Part shown: positions 48,151 through 61,166 of the stretch, one piece after another
Layout of the letters: the number at the start of each line of letters is the position of its first letter
Position numbering within the stretch: position 1 is the first letter of the stretch
DNA from: Neckera pumila
Lineage: Eukaryota; Streptophyta; Bryopsida; Hypnales; Neckeraceae
Direction of reading: 5' to 3'
Length of the DNA stretch: 64,000 bases
Assembly (NCBI GenBank): GCA_963969595.1
Contig: OZ018413.1
Coordinates: 5,732,711 to 5,796,710, forward strand
Notes under the pieces: model-generated
What the model was told of the DNA's origin: nothing
What the model saw: only the letters and a program-made list of their open reading frames with translations
The model's database searches: none
Position numbers and translations under genes: made by a program

Positions 48151-48328
48151 ACAAATGTTACGTTACATGTAACATACATTATTACATTTATAACTATGTC
48201 GTACTAATATATGATTCAATTATGCAACATCATATGAATAATATACATATACTAACATATGTATATGTAACGTACATGATATGTACGGTGTATGTTATGT
48301 ACATGTTAGTTTAAACATGTATTGTTTA

Positions 48329-49822
48329 TCAGATTGGTCCACATGCGTTCAGTGTGTAACTCGTAATGTGTGGTTGTTTCCACTCTTTGATTGCTTCCAC
48401 CTTCCTTGCATCCGGCTTGATTCTAGCCCCAGCCAAAATGTGACCTAGAAAATCAATCTCCAACAAGCCAAACTCACTCTTTTCACCATTTGCATACAAC
48501 TTATGTTCCCTAAGTCTTGCCAACACTATCTCAAGGTGCTTGGCGTGCTCCTCCACAATCTTTGAGTACACCAAGATTTTATCAATGTATACAATGACAA
48601 ACTCATTCATCTCTTGATGGAACACGGTGTTCATGAAGGTGGTAAAGATTGAAGGGGCATTGCATATACCAAATGGCATCACCAAAAATTCATAGGACCC
48701 ATAACGGGTCCTGCATGCCATCTTTTCAATGTCTCCAAGTGCAATTTGAATTTGATAGTAGCTTGACTTCAAGTCAATGCGGCTAAAGTATACCGCACAT
48801 GCCAACCAATCAAAGAGATCATCAACTCAAGGCAAAGGGTAATTATTCTTGATGGTGATCTTATTGAGAGCTCTATAGTCAACACACATGTGGAGTTTCC
48901 CATCTTTTTTGTCCACAAACAACACCGGTGCTCTATAAGGTGACTCATTATTTCTTATGTATCCCTTGGCTAACAACTCATTGAGTTGCTTCTTCAGTTC
49001 TTTCAATTCCCTTTGGTTCAACCGATAAGATGCCTTGGATGGTGATTGGGATCCAAGCACCACTTCAATTTTGTGATCCACTTCTCTTTTGAGTGGCAAG
49101 ACATCAGACAACTCTGGTGTCAAAACATCCTTATACTTATAAATAGCACTTGTTACACACTTTGGAGGGGTGTTGACTCTACTAGCCAACTCACTCTTCC
49201 CTCCATCTACACCAACTCTCATAACAACCACAAATCTAGTATCACTTAGGCCCTCTAAGGCCACAAGATGGACTTGAGTCTCCAACATCTTAGGTGACTT
49301 AGTTATTTCTAACTCTACCTCAAAACCATCTACATTGGCAACCACTTTCAAAGATGGTCGCTTCTTTATGTCTATTGCATAAGTATCTAGGAAAGTATTT
49401 CCTAAGATGAGATCAATCCCATCCATATCACACACTGTGAAGTCTTCCACAAAGGAAAACTTCCCACACTTCACTTCCACATTCGTAGCCATTTTACTTG
49501 TCTTGTGCGGCTTGCCCTTGGCAAACTGCACCTTGATGGGCTTGCTAGACTCCTTGAGTTGCAAGCCCAACTCCATAGCAAGTCTTGGGCTCATGAACAA
49601 GTGGGTTGCACTTGTGTCAAGGAGCAAAGAAACATCATGCTCACGTATGGATCCTTTCAAAAACAACAAGGGTGGACTCAACTTGGGTTGATTTGCCTTA
49701 GCCAAGAAATCTCCTTGAAGAACATGCTCTTCAATATGAGAGCTCATGCCTTGGGCACTCACCTTAGGTTTGGTGCAACCCCGGGACATGTGGCCTTTCT
49801 CTCCACAATTGTAACAAGTCAT
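48329..49822 (-). pseudogene. Gypsy zinc knuckle, protease and partial reverse transcriptase
   Basis: The frame starts with a CCHC knuckle ([14 protein letters not shown]). The protease has [11 protein letters not shown] where active enzymes have D(S/T)GA, so Gly is replaced by Ser. The reverse transcriptase follows ([40 protein letters not shown]), but the catalytic box reads YIDKILVYS instead of Y.DDIL.YS. A TGA at 48829-48827 sits in PLP*VDDLFD, where the family has Arg. The frame ends near 48340 after FLGHILAGARIKPDA. Each of these changes would abolish function. Confidence 0.9.
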
Positions 49823-50470
49823 TTGACTTGCATCCCTTTTGAATTTGTCACCTCCTTTGTGAATGCCCTTGGCTTGTCCTTCCTTTGGCCCACTTGGTTT
49901 AGCTCCATCCCCTCTATGTTTGTTTCTACCTTCTTGTATTGCTTTTCATCATCATCAATCTTCTCCGCCAACTTTAGAACCTCTGCACAAGTCTGCGGTA
50001 GTTGAGGCATTCTGAACAATGCCCACTTAGCCCAACTTTGCAACCCATTGAAGAAGATGATCTTCTTGGCCAATTCATCAAGCCTTGGAATCACATTCAA
50101 GTGTGTCTTTATCCACTATTTTGTGAGCGGATCGACAAAACTTCAAGCAGTGTATTCTCCAGCGTTTTGTCAATCCGCTGCGTGAGCCCGTCCACCACCT
50201 TGGCCTGCACTTCTAGAGGTCCCAGCGCCCTCCTCACAGGGGAAAGTCACTCTTGCATTGTTTGCAATCGTTTGTCCAATTGATCTAACAATGTGCCTAA
50301 AGCTCGAGACTTCTCCAGGGATTGGCACAGAGCACTTCGCGCAGCCAGAAGCTTCGCGAAGCCTGAACTCGGTTGCACTGGTTGCTGCAGCCATGCCCCT
50401 TTCTCTCGTGTTCCAGCACTCTTGGCACCCATGCTTTTGGCCCTTCTGTTGTTACACATGATTTTGCAAC
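49819..50470 (-). pseudogene. Gypsy gag remnant
   Basis: The segment 50100-49822 encodes a gag C-terminal part ([40 protein letters not shown]). Upstream, 50459-50130 holds coiled-coil-like pieces (GTLLDQLDKRLQTMQE) in shifting frames. The central capsid region between them is missing, and gag is out of frame with the following zinc knuckle. It is therefore internally deleted. Confidence 0.65.
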
Positions 50471-50509
50471 GAAGATGCTTTTCTCCGCACTGAGCACATC
50501 ATTCAACCT

Positions 50510-50531
50510 CCCCCCCCCCCCCCCCCCCCCC
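50510..50531. repeat. Poly-C run followed by CT repeats
   Basis: A homopolymer of about 22 C is followed by GCTCTCTCTCTC. Its length may be affected by sequencing error. Confidence 0.9.
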
Positions 50532-50703
50532 GCTCTCTCTCTCTATTATCCACAACCGGGATCCAAGAGATGCCCCCTGTTTCTGCTCTATACTTTAAAA
50601 TCTCTTAGCTTGTTCATTCCAAGCCCTAATCTCGCGGTTTCCAAAAAAAAAAAAAAAGCATGTCCGCATCCATGGCGCTAACTTATATCACCAAGAGGCT
50701 AAT

Positions 50704-50718
50704 GCTCCAGATACCATT
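50704..50718 (-). other. Probable primer-binding site of the gypsy element
   Basis: On the minus strand the sequence reads TGGTATCTGGAGC, close to the usual TGGTATCAGAGC complementary to initiator tRNA-Met. A CA that could end an LTR lies just upstream (GGCACAA). Confidence 0.5.
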
Positions 50719-50729
50719 GTGCCACAGAC

Positions 50730-53410
50730 GAGAAGAAGACGTCATTGCAAAAATCGAAAGACACATACCTGAAGCTCGCAATGTAGCAAACACCAAGATT
50801 GAACCAAGCAATTCAACTGGCTAGATCGAGAAAAACAAAACCCTCGTGTAAAGCTCGAAGCACATGCCAAATGAAAACTCATAGGAAACTACCAAACGAC
50901 CAATTGCAGGAGCTTGGCTGTTAATTAAGTCACGCATGAGGGAATGAACGAAGCAAACATCCCGCCTAAAACCTACACATTAATAGCTTCTTGTGAAAGT
51001 TACACATTAATAGCTACCTTGCGAAAATTAAAGCTGGAAAAAACACGAATGACCTACTGTAGAGTGTTAACTATCAAGGAATCGAAGCCCGATTCGTGGG
51101 AGTCAGCGCCATCACATTGCCTCTCACAAAATATAGAAAACATTCGACTTCAGAGCATCTGCAAGGCGGCTTGCCAGTAGGGTCTTGCCGGGGCCGGAAC
51201 CGTACGAGCATCGCCACCATGGCTCAGTAAGGTAGGAAGCTCTAAAAGCAACCATTTCAGGGCTGGTCAGGTATGGTTCTAGTGCTTGTCTCTATCTTCT
51301 TAGTCTGCTTACTGAATGTTTTAGTTGTTTCTCATTTGTTTGCAACTGAAGTTGCATCCGGTCAGACTATCATGCTGTTATGATACCCTACCTGAAGGTC
51401 AGAAATAGCATAAATTTTGTCATTTTTGTTATTATAAAAAACAAAAAAAGTGTCATGTGTCATCATGTGAATGGTGTAAGGTGACGTAGACCCCTGAGAA
51501 TTTGCTGTGGAAATTCAATTTTTGCTAGAGATGAAGTCATATGTTCAACAAATCATAAATTTCAAAATTATTTTGGAAGGAGATTTCAAATTATTGTGAA
51601 TTTTAATTTTTAAAATGAAGAAAATTCAATCAAATACAAAATGTACTTGAAAAATCTGAAAGTTATTGTAGATAGTAATTTTTGTAATATCATAGTGTTA
51701 CAAGTACACTTGATATTAAGCTTCATTTTAATAGTTGGAATCAAATTAAAAAAAACACCATTCTATGGCTAAAATTCACATCAAGAGTAACTATAGCAAG
51801 GAATCACAAAAATACACTTCAAAAGTGATTCATGGATTAAGCATCTTCTTCTTAAGAAAAGTCAATAATATTGCAATGAAGAAATTTGCAATATTATTCA
51901 CTGAAAATGTGCCCAAACAATTTCTTCTTTTAATTGGACACAAAAAAAATGTTTTTCCATCTTTTAGACTTAGGTGAAGTCATCTAAATGATGTTTAGTG
52001 TCCTTAGTAATGATTCCAGATTAATTCTTGCGCAATTTACGCGAAGTAGGTAAAACAATCCAATATGATTAGAATTAGAATTTGCCCCCATGCCATATCT
52101 ATAAATTTAAAAAAAAAATCCACATAAAGACAAGCACAATAAATGCCAATAATAATTGAAAAGTATTATTTTTTGTCAAAATAAGAATTTGTTACAAAGT
52201 TTTGAAGTGTATTGCCCAAAATAATCTCTAAACTACTCCCAAACCAATAAAATTCATATCCATAATGTTCATCTTAAAGCAAATCCAGTGCACCATTATA
52301 GCCAACAACATTTTTTAGACCTCGACAATTGAGAGCCCTAGCCTAACATTCTAATGAGTTTTGTTGAGTCCAGAATAGTACTCTAGAAGTTGAGAGAAGT
52401 GAGATTCTTTGACCATGGTGACAACTAGTAATGTTTCTCAACACCTTATACAAAACATGCCGAGAAAAGTAGAAGAGATTGATTTCATTAAAAAACTCAA
52501 AAAGAAACTCAAATGCTTTAATTTACTTGTTGTTCTTAGACCCCTTGTTGTATTAAAGGCCAGTAGACTAGCAAGTGGTCCGGCCCACCCCTTGCTCCAG
52601 CAAAGGGCCTGTTTTCCACAGATTTACATGCCTTTTAGTATTCACACTGGGAATGCTCTTACTCACCTAAACGAGTCACAATATTTCCTAACATGGAAGG
52701 CCTAAAAAGTCACTTCCTACAATGAATTTGCACTAAAAAGATGGAACTTCTTATTGAGCCACTAATCACTCCATTACTATCACCGACAACATTGATTGTG
52801 GTCCAATTTTTATTAATTACTTCCCCTCCCCTCCCTCCGTCCGTATCATTCCTTAGGTGTTCGACTGTTTGTCAAGTGTTTTTTGACCTTAACCCTAAGC
52901 ACCACAAGTGACCAAAAGCAACTCACACAATCTAGAAGTCCAATTCAAAGTGCATCCAATGTCAAAATATAATAAAACTTGTTGGAAAATTTTCAGTCTC
53001 TCTTCTAGTTTGTGTGGTAATATTTTCATATCAGTCCAAGAATTATTGCTTATTTGGAAGCCATTCGAAGTTCATAGGTTCAATATGAATTTGCTAAATT
53101 GCATTTTGATGTCTACAACTTTGGGGGGCTTGTATCTCTTGTATTTAATGTTCATTTTCAATAAAATTTGTGGAATTATATTCCCCTTTGAGGTTATTGA
53201 AGTAAAATTTTTATGCCAATCCCAAAGTTGTTTCAATGTTTGCAAGCCATTCAAAGTTCAAAATCACTTGAGTAGGTATAGGAATCAAATTTCACCTCCA
53301 AATGTGTTGCTAGGAAAATTTCAGCATCTTTTTTTAGCAGTAAAGCATTACGATCTTGCAACCTATGTGGCCAAATGATTCCAAATTTTCTTCATGTCAT
53401 CTACAACATG
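50730..53410. other. Long AT-rich spacer
   Basis: No domain, splice structure or repeat array could be supported. The small frames at 50944-51180 and 52409-52705 show no family resemblance. Confidence 0.45.
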
Positions 53411-53417
53411 TACTCAA

Positions 53418-54011
53418 CAAGATTATATGGTTGAGATTTCTATACCTCAGTGGCATTTAGACCTATAATAATTCAAAAACCATGATGTTCTTAAACTAAA
53501 AATGCCTTGAGCTACAAGATTGTATGGTTGAGATTTCTATACCTCAGTGACGTTTAGACCTATAACACTTCAAAAAACCATATCATGTTTTTAAAACTAA
53601 AAACGCCTTGGGTTGCAAGATTGTATAGTTGAGATTTCTAAACCTCAATGACATTTAGACATATAACACTTCAAAAACCATGTCATGTTTTTTAAATCTT
53701 AAAACACCTTGGGCTACAAGATTGTATGGTTGAGATTTCTATACCTTAGTGACATTTAGACCTATAACACTTCAAAAAACATGATGGTCTTAAAACTAAC
53801 AACGCCTTGGGCTGCAAGATTGTATGGTTGAGATTTCTATACCTCAGTGACTTGTAGACCTATAACACTTCAAAAAACCATGATGTTTTTAAAACTAAAA
53901 ACGCCTTGGGCTGCAAGATTGTATGGTTGAGATTTCTATACCTCAGTGACGTTTAGACCTATAACACTTAAAAAACCATGATGTTTTTAAAACTAAAAAC
54001 GCCTTGGGCTT
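53418..54011 (+). repeat. Tandem repeat, six copies of a 97-101-bp unit
   Basis: Units begin at 53418, 53515, 53616, 53717, 53815 and 53914 with CAAGATTGTATGGTTGAGAT. They continue with TATACCTCAGTGACGTTTAG, CCTATAACACTTCAAAAA and AAACGCCTTGGGCT. A diverged related piece occurs near 54586-54650. No coding potential. Confidence 0.9.
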
Positions 54012-55571
54012 TCACGGCGGTTAAGTTCCATGAGCTGTTCGACCTGTACGATCTCCATCAGTTAGGTTGCGAGGACGGGAGCTTTCACGGGTGGATTGAG
54101 TGCTCAGGTGACTGCAGCTGCATTCCCTCGCTCACTCAGCTGTAATAGATCCGTACTTCAGACAAGAATCTGTACTGGTGGTGCATTTGAGTGAGATCCC
54201 AATTACTGACTTAAGTTTGATGACTTTGGTAAAGGACCTTGCAAGCCTGACCGGCATTCTGAAAGTCGAAACCTGAGTTTTCACATAATTTTTTATTTGT
54301 ATGATTTTAAGCTTAACTAAGAAAAAGTTAACTCCAATAATCTAATTTTTATTCCATTTTTACTTATTTTCAAAATTGTAACTTTTGTGACACTTTAAAG
54401 ATAGCTAGTTTTGAAGCACTTTACAGTTTAAAGTTTTTTGTTTGAGTAAGGTTTAGGAATCAAATTTCACCTCTAATCTAGTGCTAGGAAAAATTCAGCA
54501 TCAACACTAAAAACATTATAGTCTTGCAATCTATGTGGCCAAATGACCAAACTTGAATCACGTCTTACACAACATGTACACTACAAGATTGTATGCTTGA
54601 ACTTTCTTAACCTTAGTGACATTACATTTAGACCTATAACAATTCAAAAGCTGTTTTGAAACCCCAAAATGCTAAGGACGCTGCGGGGTTAAAATGCATA
54701 ACTCGCAAATACAACTTCTATTGACACTCTGAAATTCAAGAAATTTTCTTTCAATGTTTAAAAACCAACACAAGCACCGAAACGTGGAATTGCTCTTCAC
54801 ATTTCTCGCCCAAAAAAGCACACTTGCAAGGACATTGTATACAGAAGCTCGAAGAAACCCACCATTACGACTAAAGCTCCCAAAGCTTTCTGCCAACACC
54901 AGCAAATTCAACCACAAAGAGTTACATATACATACCACTATGAATTCTCGCTACCTTAGTACTCTGGCAACTTCAGCCAACATCATTAAGATTAGCACAC
55001 TGAGTCTCCACTAGATTCTTCTACAACGAAACAAATTACCACAACCCTCTCTTATAACTTTCGATGCCCAATGGCACGTTTCCGAAGGGAAGGAAGACTC
55101 ATAAATTCATAGCCCCAATCCTCCCTCACTCCCAAGAGCTTCATATCCCCTAAAACCAAACCGTCTTAAATAAGTTTGAAGAGGGTCAAGTTCAACAACC
55201 ATCTCGATCCCATAATTCAACAGACCTCCAAGCGCTCGACCAATTACATCAGTAATATGAAAAAGCTACTTTCTCAGGTCCAAACATCAATAGATCATAT
55301 TGGTATAGATAATATCCAGGACCAGTGCGGAAAAACTCAAAATTCAATAAGCAAACGCAAGCCTTAAAAAAATTCCCTGAGGCAAAGATGATCCATATTT
55401 TTCCATCGAACATACAGTAATGAACAAAAAATACTGCTTGATCAAACTCTAATAAGAAGCCTCAAAAATAAATTAGGAAAAATAAATGACTATCTACATT
55501 GAGCTCAAATGGCGTGCGAGCCCTCCAACAAGTGCACGTGCAGGGAGAAAATTAGAACCCAATGCCTGGAA
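54012..55571. other. Spacer downstream of the ankyrin gene
   Basis: No gene supported. The end of the ankyrin gene's transcript probably falls in 55,000-55,570, but no polyadenylation signal is clear enough to call. Confidence 0.4.
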
Positions 55572-58500
55572 CTAAAAGGCACTGGTGTTTGTCATCACGT
55601 CGTGTGAAGACGGCGGTCGCGGCAGCGGCGGCTTCTTGGTCGCCTTGCTCTTGCTCTTGCCCCGCTTCTCCCGCATCCGACGCTTCTTCTCCTCCATGTC
55701 CACCCACCGATAGCTGGCGGGGATCAGGAACGGATCCACCTCGTCCTCCGTCCGATCCTCCTCGAAGCTGCTCACTGCGGCCCCGCCCTTGCCCCCGCCA
55801 GCGGCACTGCCCCCTCGCATCCAAGACAGCCAAGACACTTGCGATGCTGGCGCGGCAGGTGCGGCACACTCCGGCTCGGACTTCGCATCCTGGAAGTGCC
55901 GAGGGCTCGACAACGGCGTCGAAAACTCTTCCGTGGGCTTCAGTTCCTCGAACTTCGTGAACGTCACCACCACTCGGATAGTGGGAACCACGGGGATCGC
56001 CACCTGCAAAACAACACATTCACAACGTCACACGGTATCCGACACCAACTCATCCAGTACAAAAAACTGGTTGGCAGCATGTGAGATGAATAACTGAGGA
56101 TCCAACCAAAACATACCTTGACAGGGAAGGTGCCCGCAGGCAACTTGGTGGTCAGCAACTCCCGCAGACGCCGAACGGCCTTCACCTTGTTCGCCAAAAT
56201 GTCAAGGAGCGGCAACAACTCTTCTGTTTTCAATGGGAAGTCGGGTGTCAACCACAAGATGGGCCTCAGACCCTTCTTGTACTCGCTCTCGGATGTGGCT
56301 TCGGCTGGCTTCGCTGGAGCACCTCCGCCACGCCGGGACGACGACTTGCTTTTCAGGAGCTCTCTGGCGCTTGTGCTGTTCCTCCCGCTCTTCATCTCCT
56401 TCGCCTTCCCTTTGGCATTCGCGGACAGCAGGTCGTCCACGTTTGACGGTCGCCGATCTGCCATGGCTCGGGGCTCGTATGCAGCCAGCTGACTGTCCAC
56501 GGACCTTCGCCCGTCCACTGACTTCCGGTGCCTCACAAGCTTCATTTGGGAGTCTACTGGAGGCAATCCATTTGCTTCCCTCTGGTTCCCTTTCCTTGTG
56601 GTCTCCGCCGAACTTGAGTTCCCGGAATCGGACCCCTTGTCACTCAGCACATCACTCGTCTTCACCACTGACCACGAGGACGAATCCAGCTTCTTCGAAG
56701 CCCCATCCCGCTTCCCGCTCTTCTTACCCCAAGCGTACCACCGACTCTTCTTCTCCTCTTTTGAAGAGGAGCCAGGCACCTCTGAATTCCCATTCTCCTG
56801 CGGTGATCGTCTGAGATGCGAATCGGAGTCGTACAATCCATCATCCAAGTAGAGCTCGTTCATCAAATCTTCTATGTTCCCATTCTGCGATTCATGATGA
56901 TCCGACCTTCCTGCAATGCACGTGTGCTCCTCTGCATCTCCATGCTCCGCCTTGAGGACGTTGTCCAGCTGCTCCTTCTCTTCTGTGGTGAGCAAGCTGC
57001 TGTAATCCTCGTCTGGCTCTGTGTCTACTCTGTCGCTGTCCGCAGCAAACAACTCCTCATCCGTCAGAGCTCCTGGCACTCTCCTAGACCTGACGCTCAC
57101 CTGTAAAGAAAAGTAATCTTTGAGATAAGTACAAGAACCCACTCCCGGCAATCGATATACCCCAGTCAGGTCATTCGTGGCCACTAGAGTTTACAAAACG
57201 ATTTAGAAATCGTGAAACTTAACCTCAGGCCAAAGGCAACTGACAACAACGAAGAGGGATGGATATACGGTAAACGGGAATTTCCCTAGGTTCTTGAGAA
57301 ATCTCACATATTCATCACTAAATAACAAGATATACGTATGAAAGGTGCAAACGCAAGCAATGATAATTGTAAGAACTTCCAAAATCACCGAACACAAAAT
57401 CACCCAATTCAGGCACGGGTTGCGAAGTCAAGGCAAGTCTACTATAACTGACCTGAACGTGGTGCATGTCATACACTTTGGCCTTCCATGCGCCCACCAT
57501 TTCCGTCTTCTCTTGACGCCTCCACGAGGTTTGAGCAATCAGCTCGGCCTCCGTCACATCAATACCTGCAGTTCCACCAAAACACAACTCAGCACTCTTC
57601 ATACACAACAAGTTTGCACCTCATCATTACAATGATTCGACACCAGCAGACACACTCCAAACATGTAGAACGTCCAAAATAAAACAAAGCTCCTGGCCCA
57701 TCATACAGCCGAAGCTCACGATCATCGAGAAACTGCCCATGTGTCACCGGCTTGCACGAATTATGAATTCAACACAAACAAGAGGGTCTACGCTCCCGAG
57801 GGAGGGAGGAAAAAGAAAAACAATGCCTCACGCGCACCTGGCCTGTACATGTTCGTGCGGGACATCGCGGACACCTCCTGCGCGATCTCCGCCTCAGAAG
57901 GCTGCACGCCAGCGCCCTCCAACGCGTTAGCCACCTCCTTGTCCTTGTGAGTCAAAACGCACAGCGAACCAGCAGGCAGCGTACCGTCCTCGCTCCCGTC
58001 GCCCAAAAACAAAAAACTCTGGTCAGAACGGTGGATGCGGAAACCGTCGAAACCAGCCAAAGTCATGTCCGCGCGCAAATTCGAACCGCGCTTCCAAATA
58101 CGGTACGTGTCCGACGGAGCGATGCGACCGATGAAAGGGATCACGGAACTCTCGAAGTGGAAAGAGATCTCCATGTAGAAGTCGCGCATGCGGTGCATCG
58201 TCGCAGAAAGACGAGGAAGACGACGGCACCACTTCGCCCAAGCCATCGGCTGGTAGTGACGCGTGATGATCGCGGCGATGCCCTCCTCGCGCGCGCACAC
58301 AGCCTCCTGCAAAGCGCTCCAACCCTGCTCGTTCTGGAGGCTCCAGTCCGCGCCCGCCCTCATCAAAACCTCCACCGCCTCCCCGTCGCCCAGACGCACC
58401 GCCAAGTGCAAAGCCGTCTCGCGACCAGGAACGTCACGACGGTCGATCACCTTCGAGATCTCGTCCGCGCGATCCTCCGACGAGATCGACTCCGACTCCG

Positions 58501-58639
58501 TCAAAACCTCGCCGGCCTTCGCAGGACGCGGCAGACGAGACAAAAGGCGCTGCAGGCTCTCGTGGTCACGAAGCGCCACGGCCGCGTGCACGGGGCTCTT
58601 GTCGTAAGCGGACAGCTCCAAACCCGAAAGCTGCGCCAT
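55572..58639 (-). CDS. Ankyrin-repeat protein with GPCR-chaperone domain, four exons
   Basis: Exons 58639-57838, 57565-57453, 57100-56117 and 56003-55572 join in frame with GT-AG introns to give about 776 residues. Residues 1-125 hold ankyrin repeats (SPVHAAVALRDHESLQRLL, GRETALHLAVRLGDGEAV, GWSALQEAVCAREEG). From about residue 130 the protein follows the GPCR-chaperone domain family of plant ankyrin proteins and animal ANKRD13: WCRRLPRLSATMHRMRDFYM, GSNLRADMTLAGFDGF, NMYRPG joined to GIDVTEAELI, QTSWRRQEKTEMVG, then RSRRVPGALTDEELFAADSD. The end has LRPILWLTPDFPLKTEELLP and IPVVPTIRVVVTFTKFEEL, then a Lys-rich tail. The start ATG lies in GC-rich sequence just before the first ankyrin repeat. 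The animal relatives act on membrane proteins and ubiquitinated cargo; the plant role is not known. No break was found, and this is the best candidate for a live host gene. Confidence 0.9.
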
Positions 58640-60000
58640 GGCGGACTCCTCTCCGCCTCGCTCTCAAGCTTCCAAACCAATTCCAACTCCCGAGGCTCTC
58701 ACATTGGCTCACCTCCTGGGCCCTCGTTTCAGCTTCCCACCTTCGCAATCAGTCGGAACCGACAGACCAAGAATACCCACCCTGCCTGGCCAGCTCCACG
58801 CGAAACCCTAATCTCAACCCGAGAGTCTGCTGCTGCTCAGGACCGACTCCAAAATTTACTATCGCCCGCATCATGAGGCAACGCGCCGTTCCGTCTCCCG
58901 CAACAATCCACAACCACAACACACATGCACCTAACCTCCAATGCCGACGCTGCCGCACCCATTCTTCTACATGCTACCCTGAAACCCTCAAATGCCAACA
59001 CGCAACCTCGAAAAAGCAAGCCCCTTTCTCTCTCTCTCTGTCCTTTGCCGGATCAACCCGAAGACGCCACGCCGTCACCGCCCCAAGCTGCGCTCCATCG
59101 CCCGTGTCCACAAACCCCCAAATACCTCTTCGACATGGCCATGGCGACAGCCTCCCCTGGTAGCACGCTACTCTACCCTGGCAGCAGGTCTCTCTGTTCC
59201 GTCCCACTCAGTTTTCCAATGGGAGCTGATGCCCTTCCTCTCGCACGAGGTCGAGCCAGCGCCTCCCCTTTCCTGGTTCTACGCCACCGACTCGCGCATC
59301 AAATTCCACACGACATTCTCGAACTAAGCTCCCGACCCATCCTGCTGGAAGCCATTCCGCAACGCCCATGTCAATGCAACTGCTGCTGAGTGTTCCCAGT
59401 CTGCGTGCCACTCCTCACTCGTCGCTCCCAAACAGACCAAGAAGACCTAAATAACGTAGAAAATGCTTTCAAAAACAGAGCGATGGAGTCATTTGCGAAC
59501 TCGACATACCGGGAGAGCTTCTCGTTGAGGGAGCGTAATCTGCTTCTGGGTTGTGGACCCAACAGACAGAGACGGAGGAGCAGCGTCCACGGTGCACCAA
59601 ATGGCGAGAAGCCGAATCCCGTCCACGCCCTCCGACCCCCTCGGGTCTCTTTCCTCTTGTGGGTCACGTCGAGAAGGGTGGCGGCAACCCCACAACAGGC
59701 GTGGATGGTCAAAGAACTGAAAGCCGAGGCGAGCGTGGCGATGGCGATGGAGGGGGATTGTGCTTCTGGCGTCGTCTGCGACGAAGCGTGCGTGCCAGAA
59801 GGGAAGGCGTTAAGCTTGCAGGGGGAGCCAAGGTGCAGGGAGGGCCAGCGAAGGCATTCTTGGCTTCTGGCGGGACCGACGTGGTTTGCTGGGTTTCGTT
59901 TACACTGGCCTGTCAATGCGCCGAAAAGCTCTAGCTCTATTACTGGTAAGAATCAGGTGGAGGAGCGTAGAATTTTGGATAATTCCAATTAAGGTACGGA
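58640..60000. other. GC-rich upstream region of the ankyrin gene
   Basis: GC- and CpG-rich sequence continues about 1.3 kb upstream of the ankyrin start, then gives way to AT-rich DNA. It contains ORFs on both strands (for example 59390-59992), but none shows a domain. It probably holds the promoter and 5' leader of the ankyrin gene, possibly bidirectional. Confidence 0.45.
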
Positions 60001-61160
60001 CACCTATAACCGGCTATGTTTCTACTTTTTTTTATTATATTATGTTATTAGACTTGGACAAATGTTTAATATTTTCTAATTGGCAAATGAAAAGAGATTT
60101 TCATCGCACAATAGAATGCATCATTTGGATACCAAATACAAAAGTTAAAGAAGGATCAAAGATTGTTGGGTAGATATTTTAAAATAGTTTCTTCAACAAT
60201 AGGTACGTATTTATTTAGGAGATGTCAGTATTGAGAGCAATTGATCAAGTGGCTCTTTGGGGCACTTAATTGGTACTATTGAATGTGCCTACTTTAACCC
60301 CTAAGCGCTCAAGCAACCATTTCAGGGTTGTTGCCCGACTTCGGGCAAAAATTTTGGGCAAAAAAATAAAATAAAATAAATTTTTTTTTTTTTCCCCAAA
60401 AGATTGGGTTGTCTATTAATGTTTATACTCAAAACTTAGATCACTACGGTGAAACAAAAACTATAAGAGAAATAGCACAAAGTGTCTAGATTTGCCTAGT
60501 GTTGAAAAACTTACTATATGGGGAAAGTATTGGTGTTCTGATTACTAGATCTCATGCATTTTTTCACAAATCAATAGAAACCACAATTTTGACCAATCAA
60601 AAAAAATTCAAACACTAAAAATAGAAATTGTATTTTTGATGAATTTTTGAAGTTATATCTTCAAAATTCATTTAAAAAAATCTAAAAATAATTTTATAAT
60701 TTTGAACGTACGGATGCTTTCTACTTTTTGTGCTTCACATTATCTTCTTTGATGTAAACTTCAAAAAAGTTTTAAAACTTATATTTTATAACACATTTGT
60801 ATTTTGTCCAAATCCCTTGGGCTTTTAGGGGTTATTCCTACAAGGACACTAAGACCAAAAGTGACGGACCAATTATTTTCAAGACCACGATAGAAAATGA
60901 AGAATACACCTCTTGGTTCAATAATTGAATCATTATTGGCAAAGTACTTTGGTAATAGGTCTCATCTTTTTAGCAGCCAAAAGTTTACTACCTTATGGTG
61001 GCATCTTAATTTTTTATTTGACCCCTTGAAAGATTGAGGATTTTTACAAAGAAATTGTCTCAATTGTTGACTTGATCCTTTGAGGGTGAGGAGTTTCAGA
61101 AAAAGATTAGACATGGAGGAATAGTACACAAAGTAATAAGAAGTGGATTCATAATTTTCT
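60001..61160. other. AT-rich spacer
   Basis: No gene or repeat array supported. Confidence 0.45.
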
Positions 61161-61166
61161 AATATA

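Larger units (their letters stand above)
48329..50722 (-). mobile_element. Truncated Ty3/gypsy retrotransposon
   Basis: Read on the minus strand there is a possible LTR edge and primer-binding site near 50704-50722, disrupted gag pieces, a zinc knuckle, a protease and the front of the reverse transcriptase. The sequence breaks off near 48340, before RNase H and integrase. No downstream LTR was found. It is a dead, 3'-truncated copy. Confidence 0.85.

Noticed and set aside
57947..58876. Long plus-strand ORF (309 residues, Arg-rich) opposite the ankyrin exon
   Set aside because: It is the antisense shadow of GC-rich exon 1, which has clear ankyrin and GPCR-chaperone motifs on the other strand.
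59390..59992. Plus-strand 200-residue ORF upstream of the ankyrin gene, and the overlapping minus-strand 181-residue ORF
   Set aside because: Both are in GC-rich sequence where long open frames are expected by chance. They have no domain, and composition explains their residues.
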